The position numbers and the translations under genes were made by a program. Of a stretch of 43,057 bases of DNA, positions 1-8,295 are shown piece after piece (the stretch's first letter is position 1; the number at the start of each line of letters is the position of its first letter). The stretch covers positions 1 to 43,057 of the forward strand of contig CAJOOA010000044.1 in NCBI GenBank assembly GCA_905236055.1, in the 5' to 3' direction. This DNA is from Candidatus Gastranaerophilales bacterium. Its GTDB lineage: Bacteria; Cyanobacteriota; Vampirovibrionia; Gastranaerophilales; Gastranaerophilaceae. Below the pieces are notes generated by a model that saw only the letters and a program-made list of their open reading frames with translations, was not told where the DNA came from and made no database searches.

Positions 1-215
1 ATCTCAAAGTGTTCACGAGATTTTTTATCAACGTGAGGTGAACGTAATACGCAATAAATACGTCTTTTTGTAGGTAAAGGAATCGGGCCTGCTACTTTAG
101 CGTCTGTTCTCTTTGCCGTTTCTACGATTTTTTCAGCAGAAGCGTCAACCAATCTGTGTTCGTAAGATCTCAAACAAACTCTGATTCTTTGTCTTTTTGA
201 ATCTGTTGCTGCCAT
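1..215 (-). CDS. rpsJ: 30S ribosomal protein S10 (3' end truncated by window edge)
   Basis: Reverse-strand translation [71 protein letters not shown]; typical S10, most like cyanobacterial S10. Confidence 0.97.
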   Translation of the reverse strand, partial: MAATDSKRQRIRVCLRSYEHRLVDASAEKIVETAKRTDAKVAGPIPLPTKRRIYCVLRSPHVDKKSREHFE

Positions 216-378
216 TTTCCATTCCTTTATATTTGTCTTTTACTGTTTTGCTATTTATCGAAAACCTTATACCAATGCCTTTTTAACGCATAAGTATACC
301 AATTCGGCTATCTAGCAAGCTCAATCGTAAAACAAACAAAAATCAGAGTCAACAGCGGATTTTAAGTTTAATTTAAAT

Positions 379-396
379 TTTACAAAAATTTACAAT
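379..396 (+). promoter_or_regulatory. HLR1-like (RpaB-type) direct-repeat element, perfect consensus match
   Basis: TTTACAAA-AA-TTTACAAT fits (G/T)TTACAWW N2 (G/T)TTACAWW. Confidence 0.6.
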
Positions 397-419
397 CCGG
401 GTAAAATTTTTCATAAAAA

Positions 420-437
420 TTTGTAAATTTTTGTAAA
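420..437 (-). promoter_or_regulatory. HLR1-like element, perfect consensus match on minus strand; inverted partner of 379-396
   Basis: Reverse complement TTTACAAA-AA-TTTACAAA; 379-395 and 421-437 form a perfect 17-bp inverted repeat; -10-like TATAAA at 446-451. Confidence 0.6.
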
Positions 438-514
438 GATTAACGTATAAATCCTAAAGTTTTCAAAAAAAAAGCCGTTATACATGCAAAGGGAAAACCG
501 AAAAGGAGTAATTA

Positions 515-3088
515 ATGGCATCAGGAATAAGCGCATTTTACTTATTTGTAACGAAACATGGCGGCTTTGAGCAATTCAAGCGTGATGCTGATACTAACAG
601 TAATGACACAGTGCAATTTAATGAGCTGTACAATTACGTAATGTCAAACAATCAATTATCAGGTATTGTATCTGCTGATGATATGTATAATATTTGGAGA
701 GGTCTTGATGTAGAAATTACCGGAAACAACCCTGACGCATCAAACAGTGTATCAGAAGACGGTTCATTAAACGGAACTGAAGAGGATAGATTTAAATTTA
801 GAGTTACAGTTTATGGCGAAATGTCAGCAAAAGTTGGTGATGTGGTCAGAGAAATTGCGGGAAATAGCGCGTTTTCTGGTTACAACCTGAATGAAGATGC
901 ACTCGAAGCATTGGTTATAGACAGCATATTAGATGCTTGTAACGGGAATATTGAACGTGTATCGAGATATTTAAATACTTCTCAGGCAAATTCAGATATC
1001 AGAAAATTCGTCTTACAAGGCGCACTCGTTATGGTATCGGAAAAATTGTATGAAAGTATGCAATCTTATGTTGCTTCATACAACAACTATGAATTAAAAA
1101 ATGATAATGATTTAAAATCATTGATAAAAGGTTATATAAATACTCAGACAACAACTCAGGGAGTTGACCTAAATCAGATAGTAAATAATCTTACCAATAT
1201 TATAGGTAAGTATATGAATACAGCCGGAATAACGACGGGACAAACCTATAGCGCTCCTGTTGAATGGGAAGGCAAAATGAATCAGCTTCAGTTAGCTGTT
1301 TTAGAAACTAATTGGCGAAATGCCATAAATAATATTCCGGAAGCTTCTCAGTATAATTCATTTTCTGCAGAATTATTTGAAAATGCAATAGACACATTTA
1401 TTGATGCACAGAAAGCAATATGGACAGAGGCATCTACTAATGAATTTAGTACATACAATATCTCTGCCTCAAGCATTCAATCTATGTTCAGAGATTCTGA
1501 TGAAATGAACATACTTGACCACATTGTTCAAATGGGCGAAGTTGCAGATGACGTAGCCGGTTACGAAGGCAATTGGTCAGATTTCTATGGTGATGGTTCT
1601 GCTTCTCCGAATAGTTGGATGGGTGAAAATGATCCGAGGAGAATTGCAGCTGTAATATTCTACTTTGGCGGTTTCAATATATTCAATAATGAAGAGTTTT
1701 CACAACTGTTTACTCAAGATGTATTTATGAAATATTTAAAACTTGCATTTAAAGATATAACAGGCAATTTAGAAGAATATGGAATATCTAATACCTCTAC
1801 ATGTACTCAACAGGATTTGCAGAATGCTGTATTGAAGTACTTTAAGAATAACCTAAGAAGTATATTGCGTGATATGGGTGTAACTGATGAATCTGTTATC
1901 ACAAATGCTTTGTATATGAACTTTAATGGTACATATGACATAATCCATAACGAAAAAACAGAAAATTACGGCAATTATGAAATTGATGAATTGAGAACAT
2001 ACGCTCAGACTCTTGTTGACTATATAGTTAGCAAATATGGTTCAAATTCTGAAGTTGCCGAGGTAATAAATGAATACTACTTGTATGAGATAGAAAACTT
2101 AGATATCGACGAATTAAAGGAAGGTATTGATGCCCTGATGGAGGCCGTGAGAACAAGTGTGTCAGAATACCACAGACTTGATCCTGATCAGGCAGCTGCA
2201 GCTATCACGTTAACAGTTACAAATTTTGTGGATGCGAAGAATCCGTCTCATAAGCAGACTGTAAGGGTATGGTTGCGGAGCATAGCTGACAGATATCTTG
2301 AAGACTTTACCGGATGGAGTATTAAAGACTTTAAGGCCGGGTTAGAAGCTGAGTTCGAAAAATGGTATAACAGTCCAAGGGCAGTTCTGATGGCCGGAAT
2401 TGAAAACCTGGATTCATATAAAGCATTAATTGAAGAGGACTGTGATAATTATAATGGCTGTACCGACGAACAACTCGCAATGTTAAGACAAGTTCTGATA
2501 GATATGATTGATTACGCTTCTGTAATTGGCGTAAGACTCCGAACATTTAGTAATGGCGAACTCGATCCTGTAACTTTAGGTAATAATTACGGTACTTCAA
2601 ATGCTCAGGATTTGTACAACTTGATTATTGCAATAAAAAGACAAATCAATTCTATAAACGGAGGTGATATGGATGCCCTTGCCGGCAAGTACGGAGACGG
2701 TACTATAGAGATATATGTTTCTTCAAATGGTAAATATGTCAGCACATCACGCAGTGTATCAGCCAGTGAAATTGGAAACGTAAGTGTTAACAGCGATAAC
2801 GATACAGGATATACGTTATATTCTAAATTAGATCACGCAAAAAACCGTGTAAAATGTGGAATGTACGGAAGAATAAGAGAACAAGCGCAAAATGTATTTA
2901 ACAGATACAAAATTACTGGTTGGGAATCATGGTTTGAAAGTACATTTGATGAGAATGTAGGTGCTGCCGTTTGGGATAACTGCTATAGCGTTACAGGTGG
3001 TTGGAGAGTACATTTAAGAGATTCATGTAAAGACCTGAGAAGTTATATGCAATCAAGTGTCGAAAACTATATACGACAACATTTATAA
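515..3088 (+). CDS. Uncharacterised 857-aa protein with EF-hand-like loops near the N-terminus
   Basis: Long ORF with AAGGAG RBS (aaaaggagtaattaATG); N-terminal DTNSNDTVQFNE fits the 12-residue EF-hand loop; followed by a terminator. Confidence 0.9.
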   Translation: MASGISAFYLFVTKHGGFEQFKRDADTNSNDTVQFNELYNYVMSNNQLSGIVSADDMYNIWRGLDVEITGNNPDASNSVSEDGSLNGTEEDRFKFRVTVYGEMSAKVGDVVREIAGNSAFSGYNLNEDALEALVIDSILDACNGNIERVSRYLNTSQANSDIRKFVLQGALVMVSEKLYESMQSYVASYNNYELKNDNDLKSLIKGYINTQTTTQGVDLNQIVNNLTNIIGKYMNTAGITTGQTYSAPVEWEGKMNQLQLAVLETNWRNAINNIPEASQYNSFSAELFENAIDTFIDAQKAIWTEASTNEFSTYNISASSIQSMFRDSDEMNILDHIVQMGEVADDVAGYEGNWSDFYGDGSASPNSWMGENDPRRIAAVIFYFGGFNIFNNEEFSQLFTQDVFMKYLKLAFKDITGNLEEYGISNTSTCTQQDLQNAVLKYFKNNLRSILRDMGVTDESVITNALYMNFNGTYDIIHNEKTENYGNYEIDELRTYAQTLVDYIVSKYGSNSEVAEVINEYYLYEIENLDIDELKEGIDALMEAVRTSVSEYHRLDPDQAAAAITLTVTNFVDAKNPSHKQTVRVWLRSIADRYLEDFTGWSIKDFKAGLEAEFEKWYNSPRAVLMAGIENLDSYKALIEEDCDNYNGCTDEQLAMLRQVLIDMIDYASVIGVRLRTFSNGELDPVTLGNNYGTSNAQDLYNLIIAIKRQINSINGGDMDALAGKYGDGTIEIYVSSNGKYVSTSRSVSASEIGNVSVNSDNDTGYTLYSKLDHAKNRVKCGMYGRIREQAQNVFNRYKITGWESWFESTFDENVGAAVWDNCYSVTGGWRVHLRDSCKDLRSYMQSSVENYIRQHL

Positions 3089-3093
3089 TCTTG

Positions 3094-3119
3094 ATAAGCC
3101 GCCCTTTTAGGCGGCTTAT
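3094..3119 (+). terminator. Rho-independent terminator after the 857-aa gene
   Basis: ATAAGCCGCC-cttttA-GGCGGCTTAT hairpin followed by tttat. Confidence 0.85.
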
Positions 3120-3126
3120 TTTATAC

Positions 3127-3340
3127 TCACTCACCTCAAAAGGAGAGGGTTGGGGTGAGACAAAAAGCAAAGCTCCTTCTCCTTTGAGGAGAAGGTAGGG
3201 ATGAGGTGATTATTTTTCATAACAAAATCATACCTCACCAAGATTTTTAGATATTCGCAATGCTCATATCAAAAATCTTTCCTCTCCTATTCTTGAGGAG
3301 AAGAAAATATTTACCTCTCCTCAAATGGGAGGACGATTGG
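3127..3340. repeat. Intergenic cluster of palindromic arms (degenerate REP/MITE-like element)
   Basis: Outer arms TCACCTCA (3131-3138) / TGAGGTGA (3202-3209); inner arms CCTTCTCC (3175-3182) / GGAGAAGG (3188-3195); further CTCTCC/GGGAG-type arms at 3281-3335. Confidence 0.6.
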
Positions 3341-3401
3341 TTAATTACTATCGCATCATCTTAAAATTTTGTGATAAAATTATCTCAGGAGCGAATGAAA
3401 T

Positions 3402-4154
3402 ATGATTAACAGAAAATCTCGTGATGAAATAAAAAGAATGCGCCATGCAGGGCATATAGTTGCGCTGGTTCATAAAAAAATGCGTGAAGTGGTTGAGCCG
3501 GGTATTTCTACGAAAGAGCTCGATGCAATTGCAATGGAAGTAATTAAGGAAAATAAAGCAATTCCGACATTTCTAGGTTATAACGGTTTCCCGGCATGTA
3601 TTTGCACTTCTATAAACGAAAAGGTTGTCCACGGTATCCCTAATGAAAAAGAAATCCTTAAAGACGGCGATATCATTGCAATAGATGTCGGTGCAACTTA
3701 TGGCGGCATGGTTGGCGACAGTGCTTGGTCTTATGCTGTCGGTAAGATTTCGGAAGAAAAACAAAAATTAATGAAAGCCACAGAGGAAGCCCTTTTTGCC
3801 GGAATATCAAAGATGCGTGCCGGAAATGTACTTGATGATATCTCAGGTGCGGTAGAAGACGTTGCAAATTCATACGGGATGGGAATAGTTCGTCAGTACG
3901 GCGGGCACGGAGTCGGTCATACCATGCACGAAGATCCATTTCTGTTTAATTACAGAGTCGGAAATAAAACCCCTATTAAATCCGGCTATGTTATAGCAAT
4001 TGAGCCGATGTTAAACCTCGGTTGCGACGAGGTGTTTGTAGAAGAAGACGATTGGGGCGTAGTAACAAAAGACCGAAAACCGTCTGCGCACTTCGAACAT
4101 ACTGTTCTCGCTACAGACGGTGAACCAATTCTTATGACTACGTTATTAGAATAA
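3402..4154 (+). CDS. map: Type I methionine aminopeptidase
   Basis: MINRKSRDEIKRMRHAG…VHGIPN…GDIIAIDVGATYGGMVGDSAWSY…GGHGVGHTMHEDP…IEPM; classic MetAP. Confidence 0.96.
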   Translation: MINRKSRDEIKRMRHAGHIVALVHKKMREVVEPGISTKELDAIAMEVIKENKAIPTFLGYNGFPACICTSINEKVVHGIPNEKEILKDGDIIAIDVGATYGGMVGDSAWSYAVGKISEEKQKLMKATEEALFAGISKMRAGNVLDDISGAVEDVANSYGMGIVRQYGGHGVGHTMHEDPFLFNYRVGNKTPIKSGYVIAIEPMLNLGCDEVFVEEDDWGVVTKDRKPSAHFEHTVLATDGEPILMTTLLE

Positions 4155-4649
4155 GTCTGCAAGACGTTCTAAAAAGCTTCTTTCATCGTGAGTATATCCA
4201 AGTTCGCTCACCGGAATTACTATAGTTTCATTTTGCATTGGTCCATCTTCGACATAACTTCCATTGTTCAATGTTCCGTACGTTTTATACTTTTCTTGAT
4301 CATTATATTGATAAATAATTCCGGCTCTAATGCCTAAATCTTTTTTTACGCCTTTTAAGTCAATATCTTTCTTTACTGTTATATAATACACCGGGATATC
4401 TTCGCCAGTGCTATAGTCACGTTTAGTTCCTTTTGTTATGGTGTATTCGTTTGCATACTTGCTGATAAGTTCACGCAAATATTGTTCTGATTTTTCTCCG
4501 ACTTTTTCTTTATCACGTACAGGATTTTGATTCCCTTCTTCAGGATTTTTTACAGTGTAAATAGAATTTGTATATTTTGTACCATCATCCAAAGTTACGG
4601 CTTTATTATAGGTGGTGTTACTAATGTTAGCGTCAATTTTAAAAGACAT
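4146..4649 (-). CDS. Uncharacterised 167-aa protein
   Basis: ORF with strong RBS (aaaaaggagagaaatATG on minus strand); convergent 9-bp overlap with map. Confidence 0.75.
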   Translation of the reverse strand: MSFKIDANISNTTYNKAVTLDDGTKYTNSIYTVKNPEEGNQNPVRDKEKVGEKSEQYLRELISKYANEYTITKGTKRDYSTGEDIPVYYITVKKDIDLKGVKKDLGIRAGIIYQYNDQEKYKTYGTLNNGSYVEDGPMQNETIVIPVSELGYTHDERSFLERLADLF

Positions 4650-4772
4650 ATTTCTCTCCTTTTTAAACTCGTATGTATATATAAAGTTTATATATATAAA
4701 ATAATTGCCTAAAAAATTTTTATACTTTTAATAGATGCGCTATAATTGTTGTCATTACTGGTTTTAATATAA

Positions 4773-4790
4773 TTAACAAAACTTTACAAA
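4773..4790 (+). promoter_or_regulatory. HLR1-like element (one mismatch)
   Basis: TTAACAAA-AC-TTTACAAA; identical 18-mer recurs at 32935-32952. Confidence 0.5.
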
Positions 4791-4800
4791 AGCCCTAAAA

Positions 4801-4818
4801 TTTGTAAACTTTTGTAAC
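4801..4818 (-). promoter_or_regulatory. HLR1-like element, perfect consensus match on minus strand
   Basis: Reverse complement GTTACAAA-AG-TTTACAAA; TATAAT at 4826-4831, 8 bp downstream. Confidence 0.6.
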
Positions 4819-4891
4819 ATTTTTATATAATATTGAAATACGCATCTTTAATTCGTTTTTATATATATAAGTAATAAGATGGTATAAAAAG

Positions 4892-5329
4892 ATGGCAATA
4901 GCAAATTTACAAGAATCATTAATATCATACACTTTACGGAAAAGTGACCTTCAGTACGAGATTTCAAAACTGTGGGATATGAAAAATCTCTATGCTATGC
5001 AGTCATTGGATACCAATTCATTATTCAGTGCAGGCAAAAATGAACTTATAAAAAAATATAAAAAATTGTATGAAAACAATCCTGAATATCAAGCTAAGTA
5101 CGATAGCTACAGAGACATGGATGACTATATAGAAGAACTTAATAAATTAGAAGCACACTTCCAAGAACAGTTGGAAGAATTGTCAAATTGCGAAACGGAA
5201 ATCGATAATTCTATAACCCAAAAAGATGCAGATATGAAAGAAATAGAAGCTTACGAAGAAGCAATGAAGGCAATGCTTAAGAGCAATATACAAGGAGATT
5301 TCAGCTTCGGGGTTGCAACAGGGGGTTAA
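4892..5329 (+). CDS. Uncharacterised 145-aa helical/coiled-coil protein
   Basis: ORF rich in K/E/L/Q heptad-like sequence; starts shortly after a -10 box; ends 3 bp before the convergent antiporter gene. Confidence 0.75.
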   Translation: MAIANLQESLISYTLRKSDLQYEISKLWDMKNLYAMQSLDTNSLFSAGKNELIKKYKKLYENNPEYQAKYDSYRDMDDYIEELNKLEAHFQEQLEELSNCETEIDNSITQKDADMKEIEAYEEAMKAMLKSNIQGDFSFGVATGG

Positions 5330-5332
5330 TAC

Positions 5333-6637
5333 TTAACCTAAAAGGTAAATCCCTATTAGAGCAAATATTATTAAGCATGTGTTGTAGTGTAGGAATGTTG
5401 GGATACAGGTATCATATATATGATTATGTTGTCCGTCTGCATTTAATCCGGATGTGGGGCCAAGTGTTGTATCTGATGCCGGTGAACCTGCATCTCCCAA
5501 TGCGGCAGCAGCAGCTATCAATACAATCATTTGTTGGGTATTGAAGCCCAATTTTATGCAAATTGGAACGAATAAAACCGCAAGAATCGGTATCGTTCCG
5601 AAAGAAGTCCCGATTCCTATAGTTATAAACAATCCAAGTATAAGTACAATAAAAGATACTGCAATAATGTTTTCGGGCATTATTGCAAGTGCCGATGAAA
5701 CGAGTGAATCTATTGCGCCTGTCTCCTTTAGCACTGCTGCAAATCCGGCTGCAACAAGCATAACAAAGGCAACATAACCCATAAGATAGATGCCTTCATT
5801 CATCATATTATCCATTTTATTTTTCGGAATAACTTTGAGTGAAAAAATTGTACCCAATCCGACCAATGCGCCTAATGGCAATGAATGGGTCAGTAATTGC
5901 ACCGCAAAGGTTAGTAATGCAGCAATTAAGACAACATAAATCGTATACTTGCTACATTCGACTTCGGTTGTATTAAATTGAAGCGGTTCTGCCTTGTATT
6001 CGCGCGGTTTTCTGTAGGTTATAAATATGGATATTAAAAGAGCAATAAACATACCTAAGCCGAGAATTAAAGTGGGTTTCCAAATTTCCCCTCTTGCTAC
6101 ATTTACGCCATTTTGCACCATATTATCAGCAATAAGATTTTGGAAAATCAAGCCGAAACCTACAGGAATCGTTATATACGGCATTTTTAACCCGAATGTA
6201 AGCGCTGATGCAACAGCTCTTCTGTCGAGCTTCAGCTTATTCATTATGCTCAAAAGCGGCGGAATTATAATAGGAATAAATGCTATGTGAATCGGTATAA
6301 TATTTTGGGATGCCATAGCAATTAGGGTTAATATCAAAAGCAACAAATATTTGTTACCTTTAATCAGTTGTGTAATTTTTTCCGATATAACTGCCGTAAA
6401 TCCGGAATGTGCCATAGTTGCGGCAAAAGTGCCAAGTAAAATATAGCTCAAGGCGGTTTCTGAATTTCCACCCATACCGGCAATAAATGTATCCATAACT
6501 TCTTTTATATTTATACCGGCAAGCAGTCCTGCTGTTATGGTTGATATAATTATTGACAGCAAAACATTTACTTTTTTTAGGCAAAGTACGCACAACAATA
6601 TTATTGATATTACGGCCGGATTTATTAAAATTGACAT
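5333..6637 (-). CDS. Na+/H+ antiporter family (YuiF/NhaC-like) membrane transporter
   Basis: 434 aa, many TM segments; GDAGSPASDTTLGPTSGLNADGQHNHIYDTC C-terminal motif typical of this family. Confidence 0.85.
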   Translation of the reverse strand: MSILINPAVISIILLCVLCLKKVNVLLSIIISTITAGLLAGINIKEVMDTFIAGMGGNSETALSYILLGTFAATMAHSGFTAVISEKITQLIKGNKYLLLLILTLIAMASQNIIPIHIAFIPIIIPPLLSIMNKLKLDRRAVASALTFGLKMPYITIPVGFGLIFQNLIADNMVQNGVNVARGEIWKPTLILGLGMFIALLISIFITYRKPREYKAEPLQFNTTEVECSKYTIYVVLIAALLTFAVQLLTHSLPLGALVGLGTIFSLKVIPKNKMDNMMNEGIYLMGYVAFVMLVAAGFAAVLKETGAIDSLVSSALAIMPENIIAVSFIVLILGLFITIGIGTSFGTIPILAVLFVPICIKLGFNTQQMIVLIAAAAALGDAGSPASDTTLGPTSGLNADGQHNHIYDTCIPTFLHYNTCLIIFALIGIYLLG

Positions 6638-6639
6638 TA

Positions 6640-6942
6640 CTACCTTGTTTCTTCTACCTGTAACAAGTTTATAATATCAAGAGCAGTTTCTTTTTGCAAA
6701 GTTTCCGGCATTAATTTTAAATATTCAAAAGACTCGGCAATTTTTTGGTCCGTGTCATACCATCTTCTCAAAACGTAGTTGAAAGCATCTGAAATTATAT
6801 TCTCTGATAAATCTAGTCCGTTGTTTTTTGATTTTGAAACAATTAGATCGGCGCATTTGTATTGAGTCATGATACCTGCATTTCTCATTAAACTCACTGC
6901 TAAACTCACTGTCGGATCAATATCATACCATCTTTTGTTCAT
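6640..6942 (-). CDS. Uncharacterised 100-aa protein with duplicated RWYDxD motif
   Basis: Tightly packed between DUF167 and transporter genes on the same strand; internal repeat RWYDIDPTV… / RWYDTDQKI…. Confidence 0.75.
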   Translation of the reverse strand: MNKRWYDIDPTVSLAVSLMRNAGIMTQYKCADLIVSKSKNNGLDLSENIISDAFNYVLRRWYDTDQKIAESFEYLKLMPETLQKETALDIINLLQVEETR

Positions 6943-7241
6943 TATGCACCTTCTTTTATGTTTAATATAGATTTTATTTCTTCTACTTTAGTTTTGTTTG
7001 ATGTTTTAATAAGTACCGTTTTTTCTTTTGAAGTTACCCCTTTTATGATTTCTATATTCGTTTTAGGAACTTTTATTTTTTTTGAAAGTATCTCTATAAG
7101 AGCTTTGTTTGCCTTATTTTCAATTGGCTGAGCTGTTACTTTTATTTTTAATGTGCCATTATCTGTAATTATATCATTTTTTGAAGAATTTGGTATGATT
7201 TTTACTTTTATTTGCAATTCGTTATTATTGCTTTCTGTCAA
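6942..7241 (-). CDS. DUF167 / YggU family protein
   Basis: LQIKVKIIPNSSKNDI…LKIKVTAQPIENKANKALIEILSKKIKVPKTNIEIIKGVTSKEKTVLI matches DUF167. Confidence 0.9.
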   Translation of the reverse strand: MTESNNNELQIKVKIIPNSSKNDIITDNGTLKIKVTAQPIENKANKALIEILSKKIKVPKTNIEIIKGVTSKEKTVLIKTSNKTKVEEIKSILNIKEGA

Positions 7242-7248
7242 AATTTCT

Positions 7249-8127
7249 CTACCCCTTCTTTTGGAATATCATAACATATTCGTGTTTAAAGATATAAAAA
7301 CCGCCGGCAAGAGCTCGGTATCTCCATAGATTTGCTGTTTTACCCTTTGCTCTTTCATTTCCTTGCATATCTTTTATAATAATTGCTTTTGTTAAAAATC
7401 CGATTTTGTTCATCCTTGCCATACACTCAAACCCAAGAGGAATGTGTTGAGAGTTCGCGTATTTATCACCTATTATGAGGCAAGCAAATCTTCCTTTTTC
7501 CAATAGGTCATATCCGTTTTTGGCAACTTTTTCAAACAAATCGTAAAACTCTTCCGTCGTTGCACAATTTGATAAATCTTCTTTCTTGTCGGAGAATTTT
7601 ATAATATCGTCATATGGCGGATGAAGCATTAATAACTGTGCTTTCTTTTCTCCCATAACTTCAAGACGAGTTTGTATTTTTTCTTTCGCAAGCTCGCTTG
7701 CTGAATCTGCACAAATAATATTAACATCCGTTACTAATTGTTTTGAAGTGAACTTTTCGGAAACGGATTCTGCCAAATCTTCTTTTAATTCAACACCTAT
7801 GCAGCGTCTTTTCATATTTACGGCTTCAATGCCGGAAGTGCCGGAGCCGAAGAATAAATCGAGTACGATATCACCTTTCTTGGTAAATCTTTCATACACC
7901 TGTTGAGCTATCTGCGGGATATAATTCCCGTGATACTCATTAGAATGCCCGCCTTCTTTTAATCTTGACGGAAATTCCCACAGGGTATCTGTTTTTACGT
8001 GGTCATATTTTTTCCACTGCTTGAGGTTAATGTCGCTGTAAGTTGTTGTTTTGATTTCACGGTCATCAACTACTTTAAGTTTTGCTGTTGATTGAGCTTT
8101 TTTTTCTTTTAAATTTGTTTTAGCCAT
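7249..8127 (-). CDS. DNA modification methylase (N4/N6, PF01555-like); ORF track start is 8139, start at 8127 preferred
   Basis: LDLFFGSGTSGIEAVNMKRRCIGVEL (SAM motif FxGxG) and LMLHPPYDD (PPY motif); GGGAAGA sits directly before the internal ATG at 8127. Confidence 0.85.
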   Translation of the reverse strand: MAKTNLKEKKAQSTAKLKVVDDREIKTTTYSDINLKQWKKYDHVKTDTLWEFPSRLKEGGHSNEYHGNYIPQIAQQVYERFTKKGDIVLDLFFGSGTSGIEAVNMKRRCIGVELKEDLAESVSEKFTSKQLVTDVNIICADSASELAKEKIQTRLEVMGEKKAQLLMLHPPYDDIIKFSDKKEDLSNCATTEEFYDLFEKVAKNGYDLLEKGRFACLIIGDKYANSQHIPLGFECMARMNKIGFLTKAIIIKDMQGNERAKGKTANLWRYRALAGGFYIFKHEYVMIFQKKG

Positions 8128-8163
8128 AATTCTTCCCATTTAACACTCTTTTAGTTTAAAAGA

Positions 8164-8181
8164 TTTGTTAAGTTTTGTAAT
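8164..8181 (-). promoter_or_regulatory. Weak HLR1-like element (two mismatches)
   Basis: Reverse complement ATTACAAA-AC-TTAACAAA, in the divergent intergenic region. Confidence 0.25.
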
Positions 8182-8295
8182 CAAATAAATAGAGGATTTT
8201 CAACAGTATCGGCTAACCGGATAGGATAGGTTCTAAAAGAACAATATTATGATTTTGGGTAATTTAACAAATTGAGTACAAGTTAGCATAAGGTT

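Noticed and set aside
3121-3345. CRISPR array in the repeat-rich intergenic region
   Set aside because: Arms are palindromic and irregularly spaced, with no uniform repeat-spacer pattern and no cas genes.
5454-5777. Plus-strand ORFs antisense to the antiporter (5454-5777, 6027-6290)
   Set aside because: Shadow ORFs of a membrane protein gene whose minus-strand product is clearly conserved.
8230-8242. GTTCTAAAAGAAC palindrome as a LexA/SOS box
   Set aside because: Arm orientation and spacing do not match known Firmicutes or cyanobacterial LexA boxes; likely chance.
8269-8283. TTTAACAAATTGAGTACAAG as another HLR1-like element
   Set aside because: The second half-site is out of register by 1-2 bp and has several mismatches.
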